NCBI GenBank assembly: GCA_965240325.2
Contig: OZ251229.1
Span: 2,542,001-2,606,000 of the forward strand
Direction of reading: 5' to 3'
From: Rebecca billardiae RCC1528
Taxonomy: Eukaryota; Haptophyta
Length of the DNA: 64,000 nt
The notes beneath the pieces were generated by a model. The model ran no database searches, was not told where the DNA came from, and was given only the letters and a program-made list of their open reading frames with translations. How positions within the stretch are numbered: position 1 is the first letter of the stretch; each line of letters begins with the position of its first letter. Position numbers and translations under genes: made by a program. Below, piece by piece: positions 11,192 through 20,841 of this stretch.

Positions 11192-14100
11192 ATGGCGTCG
11201 ACGCACGAGGTGAGCCCGGAGGAGTCGCACGCGTTCCTCGCCTTCCTGAAGGGGCTGCCCGACACGCCCGACCTCGTCCGCTTCTTCGACCGCGGCAACT
11301 ACTTCACCGTGCACCAGCGCGACGCGGTCTCGATCGCGCAGGAGCACTTCAAGACGAACGCCGTCATCAAGTACATGGCGAGCCGCGGCGGCGGCGGCGG
11401 CGACTCGCGCGAGGGCGGGGTGCCGTACGTCTCCGTCTCGCGCGCGATGACGACCACCATCCTGCGCTCGCTGCTGCTCGAGCGCCGCAAGCGCGTGGAG
11501 GTGTACTCCCTGCAGGGCCGTCAGTGGGAGCTCGCGCGCCGCGGCTCGCCGGGCAACCTGAGCGCGTTCGAGGACGAGGTGCTGCGTGACGCGTCGCTCC
11601 CGGCGGCGAGCGTCACGATGGCCGTGCGCCTCGGCCCCGCGGGCGCGGGCGGGCAGCGCCGCATCGGCGTCGCGCTCGCCGACCCGACGCAGCGCTGGCT
11701 GCGCGTCGCCGAGCTCGAGGACGGCGAGCAGCTCGCGACGCTCGAGTCGATGGCGGTGCAGCAGGGCGCGCGCGAGTGCGTGGTCGGCGCGGACACGGGC
11801 GCGTTCGAGCGCCAGAAGCTCGACGAGGCGATGGAGCGCTGCGAGCTCTGCGTCACCGAGGCGAAGCGCAGCCTCTTCTCCGGCAAGGACGTGGAGCAAG
11901 ACTTGGCGCGACTCACAGGCCGGCCGGAGGGCGCGGCGGGCGGCGCGCCGGCCGTGCTGGCGGAGAGCGCGCTGGTGCGCGCGGCGACGTCGGCGGTGAT
12001 CGCGTACCTCGACGCGATGGCCGACCGCGGCTCGCACGCGCAGTGGGAGCTCGGCACCGCCGACCTCTCGCAGTTCATGCGGCTGGACGCGGGCGCGGTG
12101 CGCGCGCTCTCGGTCGAGCCGACTGCGGAGGAGCATGCGCGCGCCGCGTCGCTGCTCGGGCTGCTCAGCCGGTGCCGCACGCCGATGGGCACGCGGCTGC
12201 TGCGCGCGCGGCTGCACCAGCCGCTGCGCTCGCAGTACGACATCGAGCGCCGCCTCGACCTCGTCCAGGCCTTCGTCGACGACCCGCTCGCGCGGCCGCA
12301 GCTGCACGGGCTGCTCGGCCGCGGCGTGCCCGATCTGGAGCGCCTGGCGCGCCGCTTCGGATCGTCGAGGGCGACGCTGGCCGAGCTGTGGCGCACGTAC
12401 CAGTTCAGCGAGCGGCTGCCGGAGGTGGTCGGCCTGCTCTCCGAGTACGCCCAGTCCGGCGCGTGCTTCGCCGACGCCGTCGCCGAGGCGTACGGCGAGC
12501 CGCTCGGCCGCGCGCAGGCTGACCTCACGAAGCTGCAGCAACTTGTGCGTGCGTCGATTGACGAGGCGGCGGCGGCGCGCGGCGAGTACCTGATCCAGGC
12601 GCGGTACGACGGCGAGCTGCAGGGGCTGCACGCGGAGATGGAGGCGGCGATGTCCGCGCTGCACGAGCACGTCGCCGACGTCGCCGCCACCCTCGGCCTC
12701 AAGGGCAAGGACGCCGAGAAGGTGAAGCTGGCCGCGGACACGGCGACTGGCCTGCAGCTGCTGCGCGTCACGCGCAAGGACGAGCCGCTGCTGCGCAAGA
12801 AGCCCGGGTACCACGTGGTCTCGACGAAGAAGGACGGCGTGACGTTCACCGCGCCGCACACGCGCGGCCTCGCGCAGCGCTGGGACGCCGCCTCGCGCGC
12901 GTACCGCGAGCGCCAGGCCGCGCTCGTTGAGAAGGTTCTCAAAGTCGCCGCGACATTTGAACCCGTTCTGAGCGCGTGCGCGCGCGCGCTCGCCGACCTC
13001 GACGTGTCGGTGGCGCTGGCGGTGGCGGCGGTGGAGGCGCCGACGCGGTTCACGCGGCCGCGGATCGTGCCGCCGACCGAGCCGCGCGTGATCCGGCTGC
13101 TCGGCTGCCGCCACCCGTGCATGGAGGCGCTCCGCGGCGCGGGGCACTTCATCGCCAACGACGTCGAACTTCAGCATGGCCGCTCCTCCTTCCAGCTCGT
13201 CACTGGCCCCAACATGGGCGGCAAGTCGACGTACATCCGCTCGGCGGGGATCGCGGTGCTGCTCGCGCACGCGGGCTCGTTCGTGCCGTGCGACGAGGCG
13301 CACATCTCGCTCACCGACGCCATCCTCGCGCGCGTCGGCGCGGGCGACTGCCAGGCCCGCGGCCTGTCCACATTCATGGGTGCGCGCCCTTGGCCGCCGC
13401 GGCCGCGGCGCCGCCCTGCACGCCGGCGCCGCCGGGCGCGGCAGTGGCGTGCGCGACGGCCGGCATGCCGCGTGTGCCCGCGCCGCGTGCGCCGCGCGGC
13501 GCGCCCATGCACGCGCTCACGCCATTCCCCGCCGCCCGCCACGCTCCCACGCCCCGCGCCCGCGCCGCTCGCCGGCCGGCGCAGCCGAGATGCTCGAGAC
13601 TGCCACCATCATCCGCTGCGCGACCGAGCACTCGCTCGTCCTCATCGACGAGCTGGGGCGGGGCACCTCGACGTATGACGGGTACGGGCTGGCGTGGGCG
13701 ATCTCGGAGCACCTCGCGACGCGCGTGCAGTGCTCCGGCCTCTTCGCCACGCACTTCCACGAGCTCACCGACCTCGCCTCACTCCACCCGACCGCCGTCG
13801 CCAACCGGCACGTGAGCGCGCACGTGCAGGGCGGGCAGATGGCGATGCTCTACCAGGTGCGCGCGCGGTTGCGGGTGCGGGGGAGGGGTGCGCACTGCTG
13901 TGCCACGTGTGTGCGCGCGTGCCCAGGGGAGGTGTGCCAGGGGGTAGGGGTAGGGGTAGGGGTAGGGATATAGGGCGTTGCGTGGGGCCACGGCATCACG
14001 GGCCGCCGGCGCCGCGCGAGTGTGGCGGCCGCGCCGCGCCGGCGCCTCACGAGTGCGCGCATCTGCGCCCGCGCCCCCGCAGGTACGCGACGGGCCGTGC

Positions 14101-14451
14101 GACCAGAGCTTCGGCATCCACGTGGCCGAGCTCGCTCGGTTCCCGCCCGACGTGGTCGCGGCCGCGAAGCGCAAGGCGGCGGAGCTGGAGGACTTTGGCG
14201 AGGCGGGCGGCGCGGCGGGCGGCGGCGCGGGCTCGAAGCGCGTGCGCGCGCGGCTGCCAGGCGAGCTCTCGGCGGAGGAGGCGCCCGGCGAGAAGGCCGT
14301 CCACTCCTTCCTGCGCGCATTCGCCGAGCTGCCCCTCGCCGAGCTCGGGGCCGGCCACGCCGCCGCCTCGGTCGAGAAGCTCCTCGCGCAGCTCAAGCGG
14401 GAGCACGGCGAGGACGAGTACGTGCGCTCCGTGGCGGGCGTCGGCGTCTGA
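11192..14451 (+). CDS. MSH2: DNA mismatch repair protein MSH2, 3 exons
   Basis: Reconstructed as 11192-13379, 13585-13856 and 14083-14451, giving 942 residues against 934 in human. Introns are 205 and 226 bp, both starting GTGCGC and ending CAG. The first is phase 1 and restores the MSH2 core order STFM-AEMLET. The second is phase 0 and restores [22 protein letters not shown]. The N-terminus begins [20 protein letters not shown], as in MutS domain I, and Walker [10 protein letters not shown] is at residues 672-680. The signature and Walker B region [12 protein letters not shown] and FATHFHELT follow. With MSH6 or MSH3 the family forms the heterodimer that recognises mismatches and insertion loops in the nucleus. 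The C-terminal tail is present twice in the window (see the inverted copy downstream). Confidence 0.97.
13940..13967 (+). repeat. (GGGGTA)n tract in MSH2 intron 2
   Basis: About four and a half copies of GGGGTA lie inside intron 2. It is G-rich and telomere-like, and could form a G-quadruplex in the transcript. Confidence 0.85.
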
Positions 14452-15355
14452 GCGCAGAGGGAGGGAGGGACGGCTGGGGCCGCTCCGCGGCGCCCGGCTT
14501 CGGCGTCTGAGGACGGGACGTCTGCCGCGCCGTGGCCGGCTTCGGATGCGCTGCGTGAGCGCGGGGTGGCTGTGGCATCAGACCATGTTCTTCATTTGCT
14601 CAGTGAGTCACTGCTGCTACTACTCTGTACTCAGCGGGACGAGGGCCGAGCCTCGTCGGCCGCGCCGGCGGGCCCGGCGGATAAAGTGATGTGCCTGCAT
14701 GCTAAGCAGTAGCCTTGATATCATGACGACTGCTGCGCGCTGTTCCAGACTCCGCGCGAATAATAAGCAAGTCGTCGTGAAACAGCGGGGGCCTGGCGGC
14801 CTTGTCCCGGTCGTGGCGGGGCTGGTCGAACACAGCGCGTCTGGGCACTGAGTCTCTGGTCCCAGTGGACTCGGTGATTGAGTGATTCCGCCAGGCCGCC
14901 AGCCGGGCCCGCCGCCGGCGGCGGCTGAGCGGCTCAGCTCGACTGCTGATCTCCGCTGCTGCTGGTCAAGTAGTAGCAGTGGCATGCACTGATGATGAGC
15001 AAACGTATATGGCAGTGACACTGAGCAAGACCCTGGTCCGATGCCACAGCCACCCCGCGCTCACGCAGCGCATCCGAAGCCGGCCACGGCGCGGCAGCCG
15101 TCCCGACGTCCCGTCCTCAGACGCCGAAGCCGGGCCCCGCGGAGCGGCCCCAGCCGTCCCTCCCTCTGCGCTCAGACGCCGACGCCCGCCACGGAGCGCA
15201 CGTACTCGTCCTCGCCGTGCTCCCGCTTGAGCTGCGCGAGGAGCTTCTCGACCGAGGCGGCGGCGTGGCCGGCCGCGAGCTCGGCGAGGGGCAGCTCGGC
15301 GAATGCGTGCAGGAAGGAGTGGACGGCCTTCTCGCCGGGCGCCTCCTCCGCCTGC
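14271..15355. repeat. inverted duplication of the MSH2 3' end
   Basis: Sequence 14271-14585 (last about 60 codons of MSH2 plus about 130 bp of 3' flank) recurs in opposite orientation at about 15038-15355, separated by about 450 bp of unique sequence. The copy reads on the minus strand [20 protein letters not shown] and ends with the same RSVAGVGV stop. It differs from MSH2 by a few substitutions (Arg to His and Gly to Ala among residues compared). Both arms include the flanking GGGTGGCTGTGGCATC segment. Confidence 0.9.
15172..15355 (-). pseudogene. MSH2 C-terminal fragment (inverted copy)
   Basis: About 60 codons homologous to the MSH2 tail, from [11 protein letters not shown] to the stop, without the ATPase or any upstream exon. 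Only a fragment of the last exon was copied. It has no start of its own beyond a chance codon, so it is not expected to make protein. Confidence 0.85.
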
Positions 15356-15410
15356 GGCACAGTCTGTCATGGCATCATCGCGCACGCGGACCATCTGCAC
15401 GGGGGTGTGC

Positions 15411-17084
15411 TCACCTGCCGCCGTACCGCCCATTGAACGAGTAGCCGTCAGACCGCATATTCGGGTCGAGCCCAGGCGCGCCGCTGCCAGCGCCGCTGGC
15501 GGCGCGTGAGGCGGCGGACAGGGGGCGAGGGCGCCGCAGTGCGCTGGCCTCGAGCCTCGGCGAGTTGTTGGCCGAGGCGGTGGTAGAGCTCGACTTCGAG
15601 CCTGCGCCGCTCATGCGCGAGCGCGCGCCCGCCGAGCGCGGCCGCGTGCGCGACTGCGAGCGCCGTGGGGGCGAGCCACCAAAGGCGTCCAAACCGCCAA
15701 CGAGCCCCAGCTGCAAGGCGGCGGAGTCGAGCGCGCGCGAGCGCGAGCGGCGCGGAGGGGAGCCGCGCGGGGCGTGGTTGGCGCCGCCGCCGAGCCCCTT
15801 CAGGAAGGCGCGATCGACGGACCCGATCGTGCCGATGAGCGCCTCGACGCGCGCGAGCTGCTCGCCGAGCGGCGTGCCGAACGCGGACGCGTCGGGCACG
15901 CGCGCGGCGACGAGGAGCTCCGAGGGCGGCGGCGGACCGAGCGCGTCCGAGCGCGCGGCGCGCCGCGCGTGGATGACGACACGCAGCACGCGACGCAGCT
16001 CGGCATCGGCGATCGGCGCCTCCTCGCCGCCCCACGCCTGGTGCTCCTCGCCGAGCAGCGTGAGAAGGAGCGCCTCCACCTCCTCCTCCGACACCCCCTC
16101 GAACCCGTCGGGCGGCAGAGCGCGCGGGCGCGGGGGCGGCGCGACAGGCTCGGGCTGCGAGCGCGCAAGCGGGTCGAGCTCAGCGTCGATGGCGGCGCGC
16201 GCGGGCGGCGCGCGCGGGCGGCGGCGCGAGAGGTAGGCTTCGGCGTAGCGCACGAAGTCGGAGACGCGCGCCGAGCGCTCGGCGAAGCCGCCGCCCGCGC
16301 GCCGCATGTTGGTCTGCATCAGCCCCATCCCGATGATGGACAGCACGGAGGCTGACGCCTCGAGCAGCGCACGCGTGCCAGGCTCTGTGGAGGTCTGCGT
16401 GCCGGCGTGGTCTCGAATCACAACAGTGCGCTTGGCGAAGGCGCGCTCGCGCGCTTCCGCCGCCTCGACGCGAGCGCGCGAGCCGCCCAGCGCGGCGGTT
16501 AGCTCGTGCGCGAGCTCGGCAAGCATCTCCCGCTCGCGCGTCGCGCGCGCCGCCTCGCGCTGAGCGTCCGCCATCGCCGCCTCGAGCCCAGCGGCCAGCG
16601 CGCGCCGCGGGGCGGCGGCGAGCTCGGCGGGGCGCACGTCGTCGCGCCAGCGCGCCCGCGCCGCCTCCAGCGCGCCCATCTCGGCGGCGAGCGCCGCCGC
16701 CGCCGCCTCGCCGCGCGCGCGCTCCTCGCCCACCGCCGCCGCGGCGGCTGCAGCCAGCGCGGCCACATCGGCGGCCGCGTCGTCGAGGGCGCCGGCCAGC
16801 GCGGCGGTCGTCGCCGCCACCTCCGCAGCGGCCGCTGCGGTCGCCGCCTCCGCCTCCTCGCGCGCGGCGACGGCAGCGCCCTCCGCCTCGGCCGCCGCCG
16901 CCTCCGCCTCGTCCGCGCGCGCGCGCGCGCCGCCGAGCGCCGCCGCCGCCGCGGCGGCCTCGCCCTCAGCCTCGCCGAGTGCGCCGGCGAGCGCGCGCGC
17001 CTCGGCGGCGGCGGCGATGGCCGCGGAGTCCGCGGCGGCGTCCGCGGCGGCGAGTTCGGCGGCGAGCGCAGCGGACGAGTCCGC

Positions 17085-17116
<32 letters not shown>

Positions 17117-18614
17117 AGAGCGGCGGCAGAGCGGGCGCCGCGGCAGGCGCCGCGGCGGGTGCCGTGGCTCGCAGCCGCGAGTCCACCTCACCCAGCCTCG
17201 CGAGGATGGCCGCGGCGTGCTCATCGAGCGCGGCGCGCGCCGAGGCGGAATCGGCGGCGGCGGCCGCGGCCGCGGCGGTCACGGCGTCATGCAGCGCGGC
17301 CAGTGCGGCGGCGGCGGCGCCGCCGTCGGTCGCGGCAGCCTGCGGCGCCTCGGTCCGCGCCTCGAGGCGACTGAGCACGCGCGGGAGCAGCTCGGCCAGT
17401 GCACGCGTCGCTGGGCCTTCAGCGGGGGGCTCTGTCGATGCGGGCTCTGGCGCGGGCGCGGGCGCGGGCGCGGGCAGTGCAGGCTCGGGCAGCGGCGGCG
17501 GCGGAGGCAGCGGCGGTGCGCTCGGCCGCCACGCTGCGCCCGCGTCGGCCACCGCGTCGGCCGCCTCCGCCGCGCCGCCCGCGCCCCCCGTCGCCATCGC
17601 CTTGAACGCGCCCCACTCAATCCGGGCGAGTCCGGCCGCGCGGGCGCGCAGCGCGCTCAGCTGGCTCACGTCGAGGCAGTGCAGCGAGTAATCGATGGTC
17701 ATCGTCGTGAGGGGCTCGGTCGCGGGCACCGCGGCCTCGCGCGCGCGCAGCACCTGCACCGACGCGGCGGCGGAGGTGTGCACGCGCAGCGCGCGCGCGA
17801 GGATGCGCCCGAGCTCGCGCGACGCCGCGCGCTCGGCGACGGGCTTGTCAGCCACCGTGGTGCGCGCGTACACCTGTAGGCGCGATCCGCCGCCCGGCGC
17901 GCCGTCGCCGCCGAGCGCGGCGCGCAGCGCGCCGCCCACGCCGGCGCGCACGGCGGTGACCTCGCGCCGCGCCGCGCGACCGGCCGCGCCCTGCGCACCG
18001 CCGCCACCCGCCGCGCCGCCGCCGCCGCCGCCCGTCGCGGCCGCGGCCGCCTCCTCCGCCTCTGCTCGCTTGCGCCGCTGCGCGCGCTCGCCGAGCGCGC
18101 TTGAGAGTAGCGTGCCAACGCCCGCGACGAGCGAGAGCGTGGCGACGATGAGCGGGCCCGGCGGGCCCTGGGCGTAGACGCTGATGCCCCGCACGGCGAC
18201 ACCGACCGTGCCGCCCACCACCGCGAGCGCGAGCAGCGCCGCTGCGAGCACCTCCTCGCCGCTTGCGCGCAGCCGCGTGCGCACGCGCGCGCGCACGGCC
18301 AAGCTGAGACCATCCAGCTCCGCAGCGAACGCGCGCGCGCTCGCGAGCGTGGCGATCGCAGAGGTGCGTGCCCGCCAGCGCGAGCTGCACGAGCTGCACA
18401 ACACAACAAGCACACCGACGCGAGCCGCTCGTACCACGTCGTCCCCGACGGGCCGTGCCGTCAGCGACGGCTGAAAGGCTACGCCATGCAGCAGGTTGTG
18501 CCCTGCGCAACTCGCCCCGCGCGGCCGCGCCTGCAGACCGGCGGGCCATCCGCGGTGCGTGCCAATGCCGCACCGTCGTGCCCGAGCGGCCGTGCGCAGC
18601 GACGGCGGCTGCAT
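15411..18614 (-). CDS. large coiled-coil protein with two membrane segments, family not recognised
   Basis: The frame is open from 20321 down to 15411 with no stop, so this region is joined in frame to Sel1-MYND gene A. Two genes seem more likely. The best internal ATG is at 18614, giving 1067 residues. Residues about 95-150 hold two hydrophobic helices (AAALLALAVVGGTVGVAVRG and PLIVATLSLVAGVGTLLSSA). Next come an ordered region containing TMTIDYSLHCLDVSQLSALR, a Pro-rich linker, and a long Ala/Glu heptad region typical of coiled coil. The C-terminal part has EEVEALLLTLLGEEHQAWGG, two GSPPRRS-type Arg/Ser motifs and the end SDGYSFNGRYGGR. Splicing in the 18400-18780 stretch (CAG acceptor near 18390 on this strand) could give a different start. 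No function can be assigned. Confidence 0.5.
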
Positions 18615-18779
18615 CGACGCGCGACTCGCCGAATATCCAGTCGTGTCCACAGCGTCCACTCCGCAGTGACTAGTGGCGGATTGCAGTGGATAACCTACTG
18701 CTCGTGCCTCGTGGCTCGTCACTGCCTCGTGGGCGATGAAGTGACGATGATGACAACAGTCTGAGTGAGCTGTGAGGCG

Positions 18780-20621
18780 TGGCGCCGGCAGACTACATGC
18801 AGCGGGTGCAGCGGCGGCAGAGGCTTCACCTGCTGCATGAGTGCACCACGCGTTGCAGTACGGCTTGTGCACCTTCCACGAGCTGCGCAGGTGCTCAGGC
18901 GAGCAGAAGGCCGCCACGTGGCACCGCTCGCACTTCCTCAGACCACGGCCAGTGCGTCCGCAGGCGATGCAGCAATGGGACACGATATCATGCGTTCCAG
19001 CTGTCGCAGCCAGCGCACGGCACACAACGTCCTGGAGGTCGGGATCGAGCTCCTGGGCCCGGCGCAGCAGCTTTACGCCCTCCTCCACGTCACGCTCCAC
19101 CCCCGCACCCAGCAGCGTCATCCGTCCCAGCGGGATGCGTGCAGCTGCGCTCCCGCCATCCGCAGCCAGGCGGTACCAGCGCGCCGCCTCGCCCCAGTCC
19201 TGCTGCACACCCTTGCCTTGCGCGTAGCACTGGCCCATGATGAACTGCGCTTGCGCGTAGCCCTGCTCGGCGGCCAGCCGGTACCAGCGCACGGCCTCGC
19301 CCCAATCCTGCTGCACACCCTTGCCATTCGCGTAGCACCCGCCCAGATTGCACTGCGCTTGAGCAACGCCCTGCTCGGCCGCCAGCCGGTACCAGCGCAC
19401 CGCCTCGCCCCAGTCCTGCTGCACACCCTCGCCTGCCCAGTAGCACGTGCCCAGATTGAACTGCGCTCGAGCAACGCCCTGTTCGGCCGCCAGCCGGTAC
19501 CAGCGCATTGCCTCGCCCCAGTCCTGCTGCACACCCTCGCCTACCCAGTAGCACGTGCCCAGATTGAACTGCGCGTGAGCATAGCCCTGCGCGGCGGCCA
19601 GCAGGTGCCAGCGCACGGCCTCGCCCCAATCCTGCTGCACACCATTGCCTTGCCCGTAGCACGCGCCCAGATTGCACTGCGCTTCAGCATCGCCCTGCTC
19701 GGCCGTCAGCCGGTACCAGCGTACGGCCTCGCCCATATCCTGCTGCACACCCTCGCCTGCCCAGTAGCACGTGCCCAGATTGAACTGCGCGTGAGCAACG
19801 CCCTGTTCGGCCGCCGCCCGGTACCAGCGCACCGCCTCGCCCATATCCTGCTGCACACCCTTGCCATTCGCGTAGCACCCGCCCAGATTGCACTGCGCTT
19901 CAGCAACGCCCTGCTCGGCCGCCAGCCGGTACCAGCGCACGGCCTCGCCCATATCCTGCTGCACACCCTTGCCTTGTGCGTAGCATAGGCCCAGATCGCA
20001 CTGCGCTTGCGCATAGCCCTGCTCGGCTGCCAGCCGGTACCAGCGTATTGCCTCGCCCCAGTCCTGCTGCATAACCTCGCCATGCGAATAGCACATGCCC
20101 AGCTTGCTCTGTGCCGCAGCGTAGCCCTGCTCGGCCGCCAGCCGCAACCAGCGCACTGCCTCGCCCCAATCCTGCTGCACACCCTCGCCTCGCCCGTAGC
20201 ATACGCCCAGATCGCTCTGTGCTTGAGCATCGCCCTGCTCGGCCCCCAGCCGGTACCAGCGCACTGCTGCCTCGAGGTCCACGGGCTGACCAAGCTCGCC
20301 TATCCTGCAGATGTTGCCCATCCTATACTACGCATCGGCAAAGCCGCGCTCGGCTGCGAGGGCGTACAGGCGAAAGGCTTCGAGCTCGTCCTGCGCGATG
20401 CCGTCGCCATCCTCAGCCCGCCGCGCCAGAAGGAACGTCGCGCGCGCGTCGCCACGCCCCGACTGGCGCCAGAGGAGCCTGACCGCCGCATGCCTGCTCA
20501 CCACCCGTCCCAGCAAAGGAGTCCCAGAAGCCCGTGCTGCGGTGAGCCCGGCCGGCTTCGGCTCTTGATCAGCGGGCTCACGAACGGGAGGTACCGAGCG
20601 ACCGGGGCGGCCCATTGTCAT
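18780..20621 (-). CDS. Sel1-repeat MYND protein A, interrupted by an in-frame TAG
   Basis: A tandem array of about twelve 36-residue Sel1 (TPR-like) repeats, each of the form VQQDWGEAVRWYRLAAEQGY, is followed by a MYND finger (HCCIACGRTGRGLRKCERCH, FCSPEHL, HKPYC). An N-terminal Sel1-like start (GRGDARATFLLARRAEDGDG) lies upstream in the same frame from 20621 and is cut off by a TAG at 20328-20330. The paralogue at 38.8-40.5 kb has Gln there (FVQAQRRLGEI against FADA-stop-YRMGNI). So either this gene starts at the internal ATG at 20321, or it carries a nonsense mutation. No stop follows the MYND finger; the frame runs on into the coiled-coil gene. The end given here is therefore approximate. 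Sel1 arrays act as scaffolds, but no specific partner is indicated. Confidence 0.6.
19080..20300 (-). repeat. 108-bp coding minisatellite (Sel1 array A)
   Basis: The Sel1 repeats are nearly identical at DNA level with a strict 108-bp period; for example TGCTGCACAC recurs at 19201 and 19309. High DNA identity implies recent expansion or gene conversion. Confidence 0.9.
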
Positions 20622-20841
20622 TCATGATCTTCATTGTTCATAGAGTAGGGAGTCTTAGTAGTACAAGCCCTTGGCCATACTTCAGCTACTGACTGATGAA
20701 TCTGATGCCGACGACGATATTTTAATGCCAATGGCGACGAACCGACCGATCGAGACCTGGCGCGTTCGACTGCATGGATGCCTATCGATCTATTCGAGCG
20801 GTCGAGACTTCGAGCCAGCCGTGTCAGTGTCGTCACGCTCA

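Noticed and set aside
16506-17879. Long plus-strand open frame of about 457 codons opposite the coiled-coil gene
   Set aside because: Arg/Gly-rich antisense shadow of a GC-rich alanine coiled coil, with no family features.
18765-19988. 407-codon plus-strand frame opposite Sel1 array A
   Set aside because: Its 36-residue period is simply the reverse of the Sel1 repeats.
19080-20300. CRISPR-like regular repeat array
   Set aside because: The 108-bp period encodes Sel1 repeats with no spacers; the genome is eukaryotic.
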